Origin: Bacteroides sp. UBA7333
Lineage (GTDB): Bacteria > Bacteroidota > Bacteroidia > Bacteroidales > Bacteroidaceae
NCBI GenBank assembly: GCA_002471195.1
Contig: DKPN01000071.1
Coordinates: 58,781-95,591, forward strand
DNA: 36,811 nt
Direction: 5' to 3'
Part shown: positions 1-7,846 of the stretch, in pieces
How the letters are laid out: the number at the start of each line of letters is the position of its first letter
Numbering within the stretch: the first letter of the stretch is position 1
The notes under the pieces: model-generated
Database searches by the model: none
The model's input: the letters and a program-made list of their open reading frames with translations, nothing else
Told to the model about the DNA's origin: nothing
Made by a program: the position numbers and the translations under genes

Positions 1-810
1 AAATAAATTGTCTAAATCATTACCATAAAGTGGACCATGTAAAATAACTTGGTCTGATAATCCATTTTTTAAGATTAATTGACGAAATTCTGCCATTAAA
101 GAAGGAATTCCATCACCGACTATGTGTAATATAACAGATTGCTGCTCTTGCAGTTTTTGATATTTTATCATTCCCATAATAGCTCTATCGAAACCATGCC
201 ATGGATGGATATAGGCAACAGCTATTAAATTTATAGTGTCTTTATCATATAAAGATTTTGTGATCTTGACTTCATCAAAATCAATTCCATTCGCAATCTT
301 TATAGTTGGTCTTTCCCAAATTGTATCATGATCAGAAAAGGTTATAATTCGATCAATATTCTTTACCATTTGCTTTCTGAATAATTTGTCTACCCACAAG
401 CTAGGATGGTGTTTCCACCCAATATTTTTGTATTCATGATCATACGGGTAGGTCGGAATCTCCATAACGATTTTGATATTTAGATTTTTTATTTTTTTTA
501 TGAAGGCAATCAATATAGGGTTCGCATTATGATCACTTCGCATATAGATATGAGTGATGTTCTCCTTTTTTATAAAGTTAAATAGAGATTTATATTCTAT
601 GCGCTTTAATATTTTCCCATTTATACCATCTCCATAATCTTCAAGAATTTTATTATCTATCATTCGGTATTTATGATTCTCTTTATCATCTATCCAGCAT
701 AATTGAGTATCTATGCCTAAGTTTTTAAGAGCTTTAATTTGATAATGTATCTTTTTACTAATACCATTGGATTTATTGAACCCATGAAATATAAGAAATA
801 GGAATTTCAT
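1..810 (-). CDS. Glycosyltransferase family 4-like protein, 3' end cut by window edge
   Basis: Last visible gene of the polysaccharide cluster. It probably transfers a sugar from an activated donor to the growing lipid-linked repeat unit at the cytoplasmic face of the inner membrane. The ATG at 810 opens 270 codons without a stop up to base 1. The N-terminus (MKFLFLIFHGFNKSNGISKK) is the usual GT-B opening strand followed by a Gly-rich acceptor-site turn. A central IRIITFSDHD-type segment and the later LHIVGDG strand fit the start of the second Rossmann half. The window ends before the E-x7-E donor-binding motif would appear, so the family call rests on the overall pattern. It starts only one base after the flippase stop codon (812), so translation is probably coupled. 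Sugar specificity cannot be read. Confidence 0.75.
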   Translation of the reverse strand, partial: MKFLFLIFHGFNKSNGISKKIHYQIKALKNLGIDTQLCWIDDKENHKYRMIDNKILEDYGDGINGKILKRIEYKSLFNFIKKENITHIYMRSDHNANPILIAFIKKIKNLNIKIVMEIPTYPYDHEYKNIGWKHHPSLWVDKLFRKQMVKNIDRIITFSDHDTIWERPTIKIANGIDFDEVKITKSLYDKDTINLIAVAYIHPWHGFDRAIMGMIKYQKLQEQQSVILHIVGDGIPSLMAEFRQLILKNGLSDQVILHGPLYGNDLDNLF

Positions 811-811
811 T

Positions 812-2284
812 TTAATTAGATTTATTATGCATATGCTTTGAGTGAATATATGCTTTTAGTTTACAAATAAAATCATATTCTTTAGAAATTTGTAAATACG
901 CAATACAAATTAATATAGTTGTTATGAATTTGCTCAGTGCTGTTAGTAAGATGTTCAATCCATTTATACAATATGATAATGGAATTAATATAATTAAAAT
1001 AATAATAGTTAGTATGAATGGTGATATTAAAATTTTAATAAAATTTTTGAATGGTCGATTGAGCGTAAATTTATACATCCAGACGTAACATTGGAAAAAA
1101 TTTATTGTAAATGTTACAAGGATGCACCATGCAACAGCATCTAAACTTTTCCAATGAAATATACCAAGTAGAATTCCTACTATATTTAAAATAGATGAGA
1201 ATACTCCACAAATAAATAAACTTTTTGTATCATTTGATGCTTGAAATATACTTCCAGAAGATGATAGAATAATTTGTATTCCTATTGATAATGATAATAT
1301 TTTAAATATCGGAATAGAATCAATCCATTGATTACCAAAAATAATTAGGATTGCTTCATCTGAAGTGAAAAAGAGAAGAATGGATAAAGGTAGTCCTATA
1401 AAAGCGAGTATTTTAATTATTTTCTCGTATGATTGGACTAATTGTGTGGTGTCATTTTGGAATTCACTAAGGATAGGATGCATGACTGGTGTAATTACAT
1501 GTGTAATGTTCTGTAAGGGTAGCATCATTAGTCTGTATGATTTTTCATAATACCCCAATGCTACCATGCCTAAATGTTTACCAATTACTAATTTATCTAT
1601 ATTACGGCTGAAGAAATTTATAATATTGAATAAAAATTGATACAATGAATAATGGAATATTTTATTGATTGACTTGATATTAAAGAATAATTTAAATTGC
1701 AGTGGATAACGTTTTATTGATACAATAAATATAAAAATAACTGATAGTATTGGGTTAATAGTTAGAGCATATAATTGCGCGCCAAGATATGCTGTTAATA
1801 TAGCTATTAATCCACAGATTAACTGTATAATAAGACTTCTCAATGCAATAAATTTAAACTCTCTATTTTTATAGAATAAAGCATTGGGAACAATATTCAA
1901 TGATACAAAAAATATATTAATACATAGTAGTTGACAGATATTTTTTAAAATAGTTTTATCATAATATGCGGCAATAGGCCAGGCAAGAAAAAAAAATAAA
2001 AACGATAATGCAATTCCCATCCAAAATGTAAATGTAAAAATATTTGATAGATCACATTTATCTAAATTTTTATTCTGTATTATTGCAGGTGAAATCCCAA
2101 TATCAGTGAATAAATTAAAAAACGTAATAATAACAGTTGCAATGGCTATAATCCCGAAATCATCAGGTGAAATCAATCTTGCCAAAATTGAAGTGATGAT
2201 AAGTGAAATCATAATACCGCTATATTTCGCAATAGCTGTATATGCAATACCTGAAAATAGCTTATTCTTAATTGATTGAGGCAT
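812..2284 (-). CDS. Polysaccharide flippase, Wzx/PST family (MOP superfamily)
   Basis: 490-residue, strongly hydrophobic protein with about 12-14 predicted membrane helices and short charged loops. It resembles Wzx/RfbX/WzxC-type O-unit flippases, which move undecaprenyl-linked repeat units from the inner to the outer leaflet of the cytoplasmic membrane. The opening segment (KNKLFSGIAYTAIAKYSGI) and the following ARLISPDDFGIIAIATVI, with its characteristic LxPxDFG turn after helix 1, are typical of the polysaccharide-synthesis family. Length is normal for the family. It lies 19 bases downstream of a GT2 gene and one base upstream of the next glycosyltransferase, within a single co-oriented cluster. 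With the Wzy-like and Wzz-like genes upstream, it indicates a Wzx/Wzy-dependent assembly route. Substrate unknown. Confidence 0.9.
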   Translation of the reverse strand: MPQSIKNKLFSGIAYTAIAKYSGIMISLIITSILARLISPDDFGIIAIATVIITFFNLFTDIGISPAIIQNKNLDKCDLSNIFTFTFWMGIALSFLFFFLAWPIAAYYDKTILKNICQLLCINIFFVSLNIVPNALFYKNREFKFIALRSLIIQLICGLIAILTAYLGAQLYALTINPILSVIFIFIVSIKRYPLQFKLFFNIKSINKIFHYSLYQFLFNIINFFSRNIDKLVIGKHLGMVALGYYEKSYRLMMLPLQNITHVITPVMHPILSEFQNDTTQLVQSYEKIIKILAFIGLPLSILLFFTSDEAILIIFGNQWIDSIPIFKILSLSIGIQIILSSSGSIFQASNDTKSLFICGVFSSILNIVGILLGIFHWKSLDAVAWCILVTFTINFFQCYVWMYKFTLNRPFKNFIKILISPFILTIIILIILIPLSYCINGLNILLTALSKFITTILICIAYLQISKEYDFICKLKAYIHSKHMHNKSN

Positions 2285-2303
2285 GTTTAAAATATAGCTT
2301 ATT

Positions 2304-3245
2304 TTATTTTTTTAATAGTAAAACTAATTTAGAATGTATACTAACATAGTTTCTCAAATTTGTAAAAATACACAACCTAAATAAGCGAATTCGGTCTATA
2401 GGTGGTAAAGTATGTGCATTATAAATAACCGCATTCATCATTTGATATAAAAAACGATTAACTAATTTGTATTTTTCAGTTCTTTTTGCGTAACAACCAT
2501 ATAATTCTCTAAAGACTGTGAGATATCCTACAATATTCTTCCAGTTAAAACTTGAAGTCATAATAGAATCTGCTCTTAATCTGCGAGAAAAATATTTTCT
2601 TGGAATATATCCAACAGCATTAGCCTCCATGTAAGCACGCGTCGTAAACAATTGATCTTCGTGTATAATTCCTTCGTAAAAATATATTGAATTTGATATT
2701 AAAAAAGTTTTTTTTATCATTAGTAAACAAACTGACGGAGTATAGCATTTATTTTTTATTTGAATATCCAAGCCTTGTATTCCAACATACGTAGTAAAAG
2801 AATCTAAGCTTTTACTGCGATCATATAATAAATATGGTACATTAATAATATTCGACTCACTTATAAAAGATTCTGCGTCAAATGTAATAAAATCAAGATT
2901 TCTATTAATACACTCATGATAACAAACTTTTAATGCCTCTTCGGCGATTAAATCATCACTATCCATGAAATAAATGTACTCACCCTTTGCTAAATTAAGT
3001 CCTATGTTGCGCGATGCTGATACTCCCTTGTTATTTTGAGAAATTATTCTAATTCGAGAGTCTTGTTTAGCCAAGTTGGTTATGACCTCTAAGCTATTGT
3101 CTGTAGATCCATCATTTATAATGATTATTTCCAGATCATGTAAAGATTGATTCATTATACACCTTACTGTTTGAGAAATAAACTTTTCAGTATTATATAG
3201 TGGTATAATTACACTAATCTTTATCTTATTAAATGCTTCATCCAT
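2304..3245 (-). CDS. Glycosyltransferase family 2 (GT-A fold)
   Basis: 313-residue inverting-type glycosyltransferase. The N-terminal nucleotide-sugar-binding domain is clear: SVIIPLYNTE (residues 11-20), NDGSTD (44-49), then KGVSASRNIGL, and the metal-binding DxD-type motif MDSDD (D95, D97). The C-terminal third is basic and poorly conserved, as expected for the acceptor side. I place the start at the ATG at 3245, two bases after the stop of the preceding glycosyltransferase (3248-3250). Reading three codons further back would need a TTG that overlaps the upstream gene, which is less likely. It probably acts at the cytoplasmic membrane face on the lipid-linked repeat unit. The donor sugar cannot be inferred. 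Confidence 0.88.
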   Translation of the reverse strand: MDEAFNKIKISVIIPLYNTEKFISQTVRCIMNQSLHDLEIIIINDGSTDNSLEVITNLAKQDSRIRIISQNNKGVSASRNIGLNLAKGEYIYFMDSDDLIAEEALKVCYHECINRNLDFITFDAESFISESNIINVPYLLYDRSKSLDSFTTYVGIQGLDIQIKNKCYTPSVCLLMIKKTFLISNSIYFYEGIIHEDQLFTTRAYMEANAVGYIPRKYFSRRLRADSIMTSSFNWKNIVGYLTVFRELYGCYAKRTEKYKLVNRFLYQMMNAVIYNAHTLPPIDRIRLFRLCIFTNLRNYVSIHSKLVLLLKK

Positions 3246-3247
3246 AA

Positions 3248-4363
3248 TTAGCAATTTTGATTATATATAGTTAGAAGTTGATGTGCCGCTGAATTCCATG
3301 AAAATGATTTAACTCTCTCCAAGCCATATTTAACCTGCTTATGATATAGAGTTAAATCATTTTCAAGGTGAATTATTGAAGTTGCAATATTTTCTGAATT
3401 ATAAGGATCAACTAAAATTGCTCCCTGACCTGCAATCTCGGGCATTGCAGATATATTACCTGCAATTATCGGTGTCCCACATGCCATCGATTCAAGCATT
3501 GGTATTCCAAAGCTTTCTCTCAATGAAGGATACAATAATGCAAATGCAGCATTATATATCATTGGTAGGTCTGTATTTGGAATATATCCTGAGATGAAAA
3601 TATATGGTTTAATATGTTCTATGTTCTCTTCTTTTAATATTTTATCGATATGATTTTCAGATAAATCTGCGATTAAAAGGGGACGCTTTATGGTTGATTC
3701 ATTAATATATATGCTATATGCTTTAAGTAATCTCGGCGTATTTTTTTTAGGGTCAGTGTTTCCTAAGAAAAACAAAAAGTCCTTTTGGTTGATATATTTA
3801 TTTACGATTGAAAAATTTATTTCTTGGGGTTTAAAATATTGACTATATCCATTGTATATTGCCGCTAGTCTATCATTTGAAATATTTAAATGTTGTGCAA
3901 TTCGTTTACATTCATAGTTTGAAACAGATATTATTTTTTTGCATTTCTTTAAAATGCGAGGTACAATATATTTCCTATAATGAAACCCAAACTCCTGATA
4001 TAAAGATTTACTACGTGAATTACGCTTTTCTAAATAGATAATGTCATGTAATGTTAGTACCATTGCACAATTACACCATAATGGAGCTGTATTGCTAGTA
4101 CAATGTAATATATCAGGTTGTATTTTCCTTATTAATCTAGGCAATGCCAATTGTTCCCATAAAGGATATGAGGGACATGCTAGTTCAATAACACGAAAGT
4201 TTATTGAATCTTCAATACATCTATCATCACCTGGTTTTACAATAATGTAATATTCATTTGTATGATCGATTTTTTGCAGCTCTCGTATTGTTTCCAAAAC
4301 TACGAAATCCATACCATGCTTGTTTGCACGAAAAATCCGTTGTGCTTCAATAGCTATCTTCAT
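3248..4363 (-). CDS. Glycosyltransferase family 4 (GT-B fold)
   Basis: 371-residue retaining-type glycosyltransferase, likely adding one sugar of the polysaccharide repeat unit. The first Rossmann domain contains LVLTLHD-like strands and an IISVSNYECKRI segment around 144-155, the usual linker of GT4 enzymes. The second domain has FFLGNTDPKKN (about 198-208), then ALLYPSLRESFGIPMLESMACG, with the E-x7-E donor site at E283 and E291, followed by GTPIIAGNISAMPEIAG. The domain order and length are normal for the family, close to mannosyl- and rhamnosyltransferases of the WbaZ/MtfB type. The start is the ATG at 4363; a TTG two codons earlier is not needed. The gene begins 12 bases after the stop of the membrane-bound GT2 upstream. 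Confidence 0.9.
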   Translation of the reverse strand: MKIAIEAQRIFRANKHGMDFVVLETIRELQKIDHTNEYYIIVKPGDDRCIEDSINFRVIELACPSYPLWEQLALPRLIRKIQPDILHCTSNTAPLWCNCAMVLTLHDIIYLEKRNSRSKSLYQEFGFHYRKYIVPRILKKCKKIISVSNYECKRIAQHLNISNDRLAAIYNGYSQYFKPQEINFSIVNKYINQKDFLFFLGNTDPKKNTPRLLKAYSIYINESTIKRPLLIADLSENHIDKILKEENIEHIKPYIFISGYIPNTDLPMIYNAAFALLYPSLRESFGIPMLESMACGTPIIAGNISAMPEIAGQGAILVDPYNSENIATSIIHLENDLTLYHKQVKYGLERVKSFSWNSAAHQLLTIYNQNC

Positions 4364-4375
4364 AATCAATCTTTT

Positions 4376-5548
4376 TTATTTTTGTTTACCGTGTTCGGTA
4401 TGTATAAATATCTTATCTGCCCCTTTTAGTTTAAATATATTTCTGATGGTAATTAAGAATAAGTAGAGTCCGTTAATCATTAATGACTTTAGAAGTTTCA
4501 TGCTATAATATCGACATGGAATAGGAAGTAATAATGCTATAAGTTGAGCTACGAATAAGATTACCCATTTAAGGCCGTCGTCAATATCGCCAAATAAAAG
4601 AGCTATGATTGTACATGCAAATATAGCACCAATCTGTATTAATCGAGGTGGTAAAGTCCATTGAATAATTTTATCGCAATAGGCTATGTTGCCTGTCGTC
4701 ATGGCTACTGGTAAATCTGCGATTACAAGTTTTAGTGAATATAGCTGTACTGCCATCCATCGTTTTCTTTGATTTGATATCGCATTTACTTTAGTCGTTT
4801 TCTCATCGTAAACACATAAATCATTAATAAAATGTATATACACATTTTGTTGAATGAGCAATGCTTCCAACTCTTTGTCTTCACCTGTAGAATTTAGTTG
4901 GTTGACATTTTCAATAAACCATTTGGCATCAAAAGCCATTCCCGATCCTGATAAGGCAGATGGTAATTTTACAGCATTATGTCCGCGGCGAAAGATTCCA
5001 TTGTTAATTTCTTCTGATAGGTTATCAAGCAGCGCTATATCCGATGAACTTTTATATCCTGTTCTTCTTGCTTGTATGGCTTTGGCGCCACTATTATATA
5101 TATTATTTATCTTTGATAAGAAGTTATATTCGGTTGTGTTGTCACCATCCATAATCACAACGATATCATATTTTGAGGCATCAATCTTATTTATGGCGGT
5201 TTTTAAAGCTTTAGCTTTTGAACTATTGCCGTAATCTACAATAATGAGAGTGATTGCTAATTCTAACAACGATTGATTGGTTTGCTCTTCCATGTTATCA
5301 GATATTACAATGATATCATACATGTCTGATGGATATTCTTGCTTTAAAAATCGAGAAACAGAATTTATAATTACACTATCTTCTTTATATGCAGGGAATA
5401 ATACTGCGATGCGATTAGTTATTTGCGATTTTGGATATACGGCTTGATGGTAAAAGTGAGATGCAACTGAATAAAATAGTAAATACAATACATATATTGA
5501 AAATAAGACAAATACCATCCAATCTATTACATTTATCATATTATACAT
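4376..5548 (-). CDS. Membrane-anchored family 2 glycosyltransferase with QxxRW (synthase-type) motif
   Basis: 390 residues with one N-terminal membrane helix (about 8-32), a cytosolic GT-A domain and two or three C-terminal helices (about 290-375). Visible motifs are the opening strand RIAVLFPAYKED (46-57), DGD at 134-136 for metal and UDP-sugar binding, TGEDKE (221-226) in the place of the catalytic TED, and QRKRW (260-264). This is the D, D, D, QxxRW signature of cellulose-, hyaluronan- and chitin-synthase-type enzymes, which is commoner in processive than in single-sugar transferases. It lies 7 bases downstream of a soluble GT2 gene. It may add one residue to the repeat unit, or make a chain of its own; the sequence does not decide between these. 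Confidence 0.85.
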   Translation of the reverse strand: MYNMINVIDWMVFVLFSIYVLYLLFYSVASHFYHQAVYPKSQITNRIAVLFPAYKEDSVIINSVSRFLKQEYPSDMYDIIVISDNMEEQTNQSLLELAITLIIVDYGNSSKAKALKTAINKIDASKYDIVVIMDGDNTTEYNFLSKINNIYNSGAKAIQARRTGYKSSSDIALLDNLSEEINNGIFRRGHNAVKLPSALSGSGMAFDAKWFIENVNQLNSTGEDKELEALLIQQNVYIHFINDLCVYDEKTTKVNAISNQRKRWMAVQLYSLKLVIADLPVAMTTGNIAYCDKIIQWTLPPRLIQIGAIFACTIIALLFGDIDDGLKWVILFVAQLIALLLPIPCRYYSMKLLKSLMINGLYLFLITIRNIFKLKGADKIFIHTEHGKQK

Positions 5549-5555
5549 TATTAAT

Positions 5556-6476
5556 TTATTGTTTCTTCAAATAATTATTTAGCCCCTTGTTTTTAATAAG
5601 GAAAAATGAAACAGCTCCTTTTATAACTGCTATCGCATTATTTATTTCTCCATTAACAGTATATATACATATTGCTTTTATGTTAGCAATAGCTATTTGA
5701 TATGCAACCGATAATATTCTGTTTGAGGGAGACAGATGTCGCCAAGCATATAACAATCTGTTGCGTGATAAGTAATAAGTTTTCAGTGGACTATTAATAC
5801 CTGTGCTTTGACTCTCTTTATGATATATCGTACTTTTATTTTCATACCATAGTTTAAAACCCGCTTTAGATATTGATGTACACCAGTCAATTTCTTCATA
5901 ATACAAAAAGTATATTTCTGGCATTAATCCAACTTTATCAATTACCGATCTTTTAACAAGCATAGCAGCTCCATGCAAATAAGGAGTAATTTGTGATTCA
6001 CTTTCATCCATTGCTTCCGTTGTTCCATAATTTATTGCGTTGTTGCGTAGTGTAATATTAGTTAAAGGAGTATAGCCAGCAAATTGAATATGATTTGGGA
6101 AAGATGATGAACATATTTTTGGTCCTACTGCGCCAATATTAGAATCGTTTTGTAAACGATCAATCAAATACCATAATGTATCTTCTTTAAAATAGGTATC
6201 ATTATTTATTATAAATATATAATCACCTATAGCTTCTATTATCCCCAAATTGTTTCCTCCAGAAAAACCTAGATTTTTCTCACTACGAATAGTGCGAACG
6301 GCGCTAAACCTTTCAGAAATTATTTTCGCCTCATTAATATCCGAAGCATTATCAACAACTATAATTTCGAATGAGATTGATTTTATTTTTTCTTGAATAG
6401 AATTTATAAGTTCAATGGTATCAAATAATCCATTAAATGTTATAGTAATAAATGACAATAAAGGTTTTTGACTCAT
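5556..6476 (-). CDS. Glycosyltransferase family 2, rhamnosyltransferase-like (WbbL type)
   Basis: 306-residue GT-A enzyme of the group often annotated as rhamnosyltransferase. Motifs: ITFNG near the N-terminus, VDNAS (41-45), NLGFSGGNNLGI (68-79), and IINNDTYF (about 89-96), where the Asn-Asp pair stands for the DxD. Further on come HGAAMLVKRSVIDKVGLM and FLYYEEIDWCTSISKAGF, which are hallmark segments of this group. It overlaps the upstream polymerase gene by four bases (ATG at 6476 inside its TGA), so translation is probably coupled. It likely transfers a deoxyhexose or similar sugar onto the lipid-linked oligosaccharide at the inner membrane. Donor identity is inferred only from family resemblance. 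Confidence 0.88.
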   Translation of the reverse strand: MSQKPLLSFITITFNGLFDTIELINSIQEKIKSISFEIIVVDNASDINEAKIISERFSAVRTIRSEKNLGFSGGNNLGIIEAIGDYIFIINNDTYFKEDTLWYLIDRLQNDSNIGAVGPKICSSSFPNHIQFAGYTPLTNITLRNNAINYGTTEAMDESESQITPYLHGAAMLVKRSVIDKVGLMPEIYFLYYEEIDWCTSISKAGFKLWYENKSTIYHKESQSTGINSPLKTYYLSRNRLLYAWRHLSPSNRILSVAYQIAIANIKAICIYTVNGEINNAIAVIKGAVSFFLIKNKGLNNYLKKQ

Positions 6477-7822
6477 CGTAGATGTCTGATATTTTTATTT
6501 TTTAATAATGGCTTATTTTCAAATTTTGCTAAATCTTTATCAATATATTTCCCTGAAAAACATAAAGCAAAACCTGTATATAGTACAATTGGATTTGGAT
6601 ATTGCATTACATCATTAACATAAGCAGCAACAAAAAAGCCAATAGCCATACAAATCCAAGCACTTAATAAACCTCTCAAGCTTTTATCTTTAATTTTAAA
6701 TATTAATATATGACCACATAAAATAAATAATAATAAATGTGTTAGTCCATAAATAATTAAACCTACAATTCCTGTTTCAACCCAAATACTTATGAGCCAG
6801 GAATCGGGCGGATAGGGCATAAGCTCTTTGGGATTGAATCTTTCTCCCTTAGATAATCCTAATCCATACCCAAAAGGTCGATGTCTCATTAATTCAGCCA
6901 TTTTTGCCCGATTTTGTAAACGTACCATATACGATGCATCCTTAGTTGGTCTGAATGCAGAACGCATTTTATAAATATATGGATTGCTTGAACCAATGTT
7001 AGTATAATAGAAAAAAGAAAATATGACAGTGAATAAAATTATTGAACAACCAAATGCCTTCCAATTTTTAGATAGGATACTAAATGAAAGAATTCCCACT
7101 ATAGGAATAACGACGGCAGCTCTAGTTCCGGAAATAGCCATGCTATACAAAGCTAATGTAGCGATTAAAACAAAATATATTTTTAATATTTTTTTATTCA
7201 AATATATAGAGGCAATAAAGAATGTTGTCGCTGCCATAGCAGAATGTACACCAAAATTGGCAGCATCAGTAAAAAATGAAAAATAGCGAATTCCTGACCA
7301 TATAATATGTGTTCTATGACCTCCAAGTACATATAGAAAATATTTTTCTTTATCGGTAAAACCATATGTTTTTTGATAAGCCCCTTTTAATGTTCCTATT
7401 ATTATAAATATTGACCAAATTATTAAAAGCCATTCGATCCCTTTGATATTTCTAATTGCAATGGGAACTATCACTGCTAGCATGAATGGATATAACCAAT
7501 ATGGTGCGATAGCTATATTCCAAGCTTCTTGTACATTATTGGGGTTTGATAATAAAAAAGCATAATAAACAGCAGGTAAGATAAATAAATACATCATACC
7601 ATTTTTAGCATGCGATAGATCATAATTTTTAGCAGCACATCTTAGTAAAATAATGGGACCCATTATTAAGGTCAATAGAAGTGTAAAAGCTCCCATTTTT
7701 ATCTCTAAAAACGTGTTCATAATAATGAATAGGAATTGCAAAGAGAAATAAATAAAAAAAATAATCTCAGATTTTTTTGACTCTAAGACATTGATATTAT
7801 TTTGCAATTTGTTTCTTATCAT
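6473..7822 (-). CDS. O-antigen polymerase/ligase-like membrane protein (Wzy_C family)
   Basis: 449-residue integral membrane protein with about 10-12 hydrophobic helices. A large periplasmic loop in the C-terminal half carries the Wzy_C pattern: ELMRHRPFGYGLGLSKGE, then a PDSWLISIWVETGIVGLIIY stretch, the conserved loop-to-helix transition of WaaL/Wzy/PglL proteins. Such proteins polymerise lipid-linked repeat units or ligate them to an acceptor in the periplasm. In this cluster, between the chain-length protein and the glycosyltransferases, the polymerase role is favoured, but family members cannot be told apart by sequence alone. The gene starts 24 bases after the co-polymerase stop and overlaps the next gene by four bases. 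Confidence 0.85.
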   Translation of the reverse strand: MIRNKLQNNINVLESKKSEIIFFIYFSLQFLFIIMNTFLEIKMGAFTLLLTLIMGPIILLRCAAKNYDLSHAKNGMMYLFILPAVYYAFLLSNPNNVQEAWNIAIAPYWLYPFMLAVIVPIAIRNIKGIEWLLIIWSIFIIIGTLKGAYQKTYGFTDKEKYFLYVLGGHRTHIIWSGIRYFSFFTDAANFGVHSAMAATTFFIASIYLNKKILKIYFVLIATLALYSMAISGTRAAVVIPIVGILSFSILSKNWKAFGCSIILFTVIFSFFYYTNIGSSNPYIYKMRSAFRPTKDASYMVRLQNRAKMAELMRHRPFGYGLGLSKGERFNPKELMPYPPDSWLISIWVETGIVGLIIYGLTHLLLFILCGHILIFKIKDKSLRGLLSAWICMAIGFFVAAYVNDVMQYPNPIVLYTGFALCFSGKYIDKDLAKFENKPLLKNKNIRHLR

Positions 7823-7846
7823 TATTTATCTAATAAAAAATTAATT

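Noticed and set aside
3245..3254. Longer starts using TTG for the GT2 at 2304 and similar TTG extensions at 4369, 12250, 25570 and 33077
   Set aside because: In each case an ATG a few codons downstream gives a better fit to family starts, signal peptides or gene spacing.
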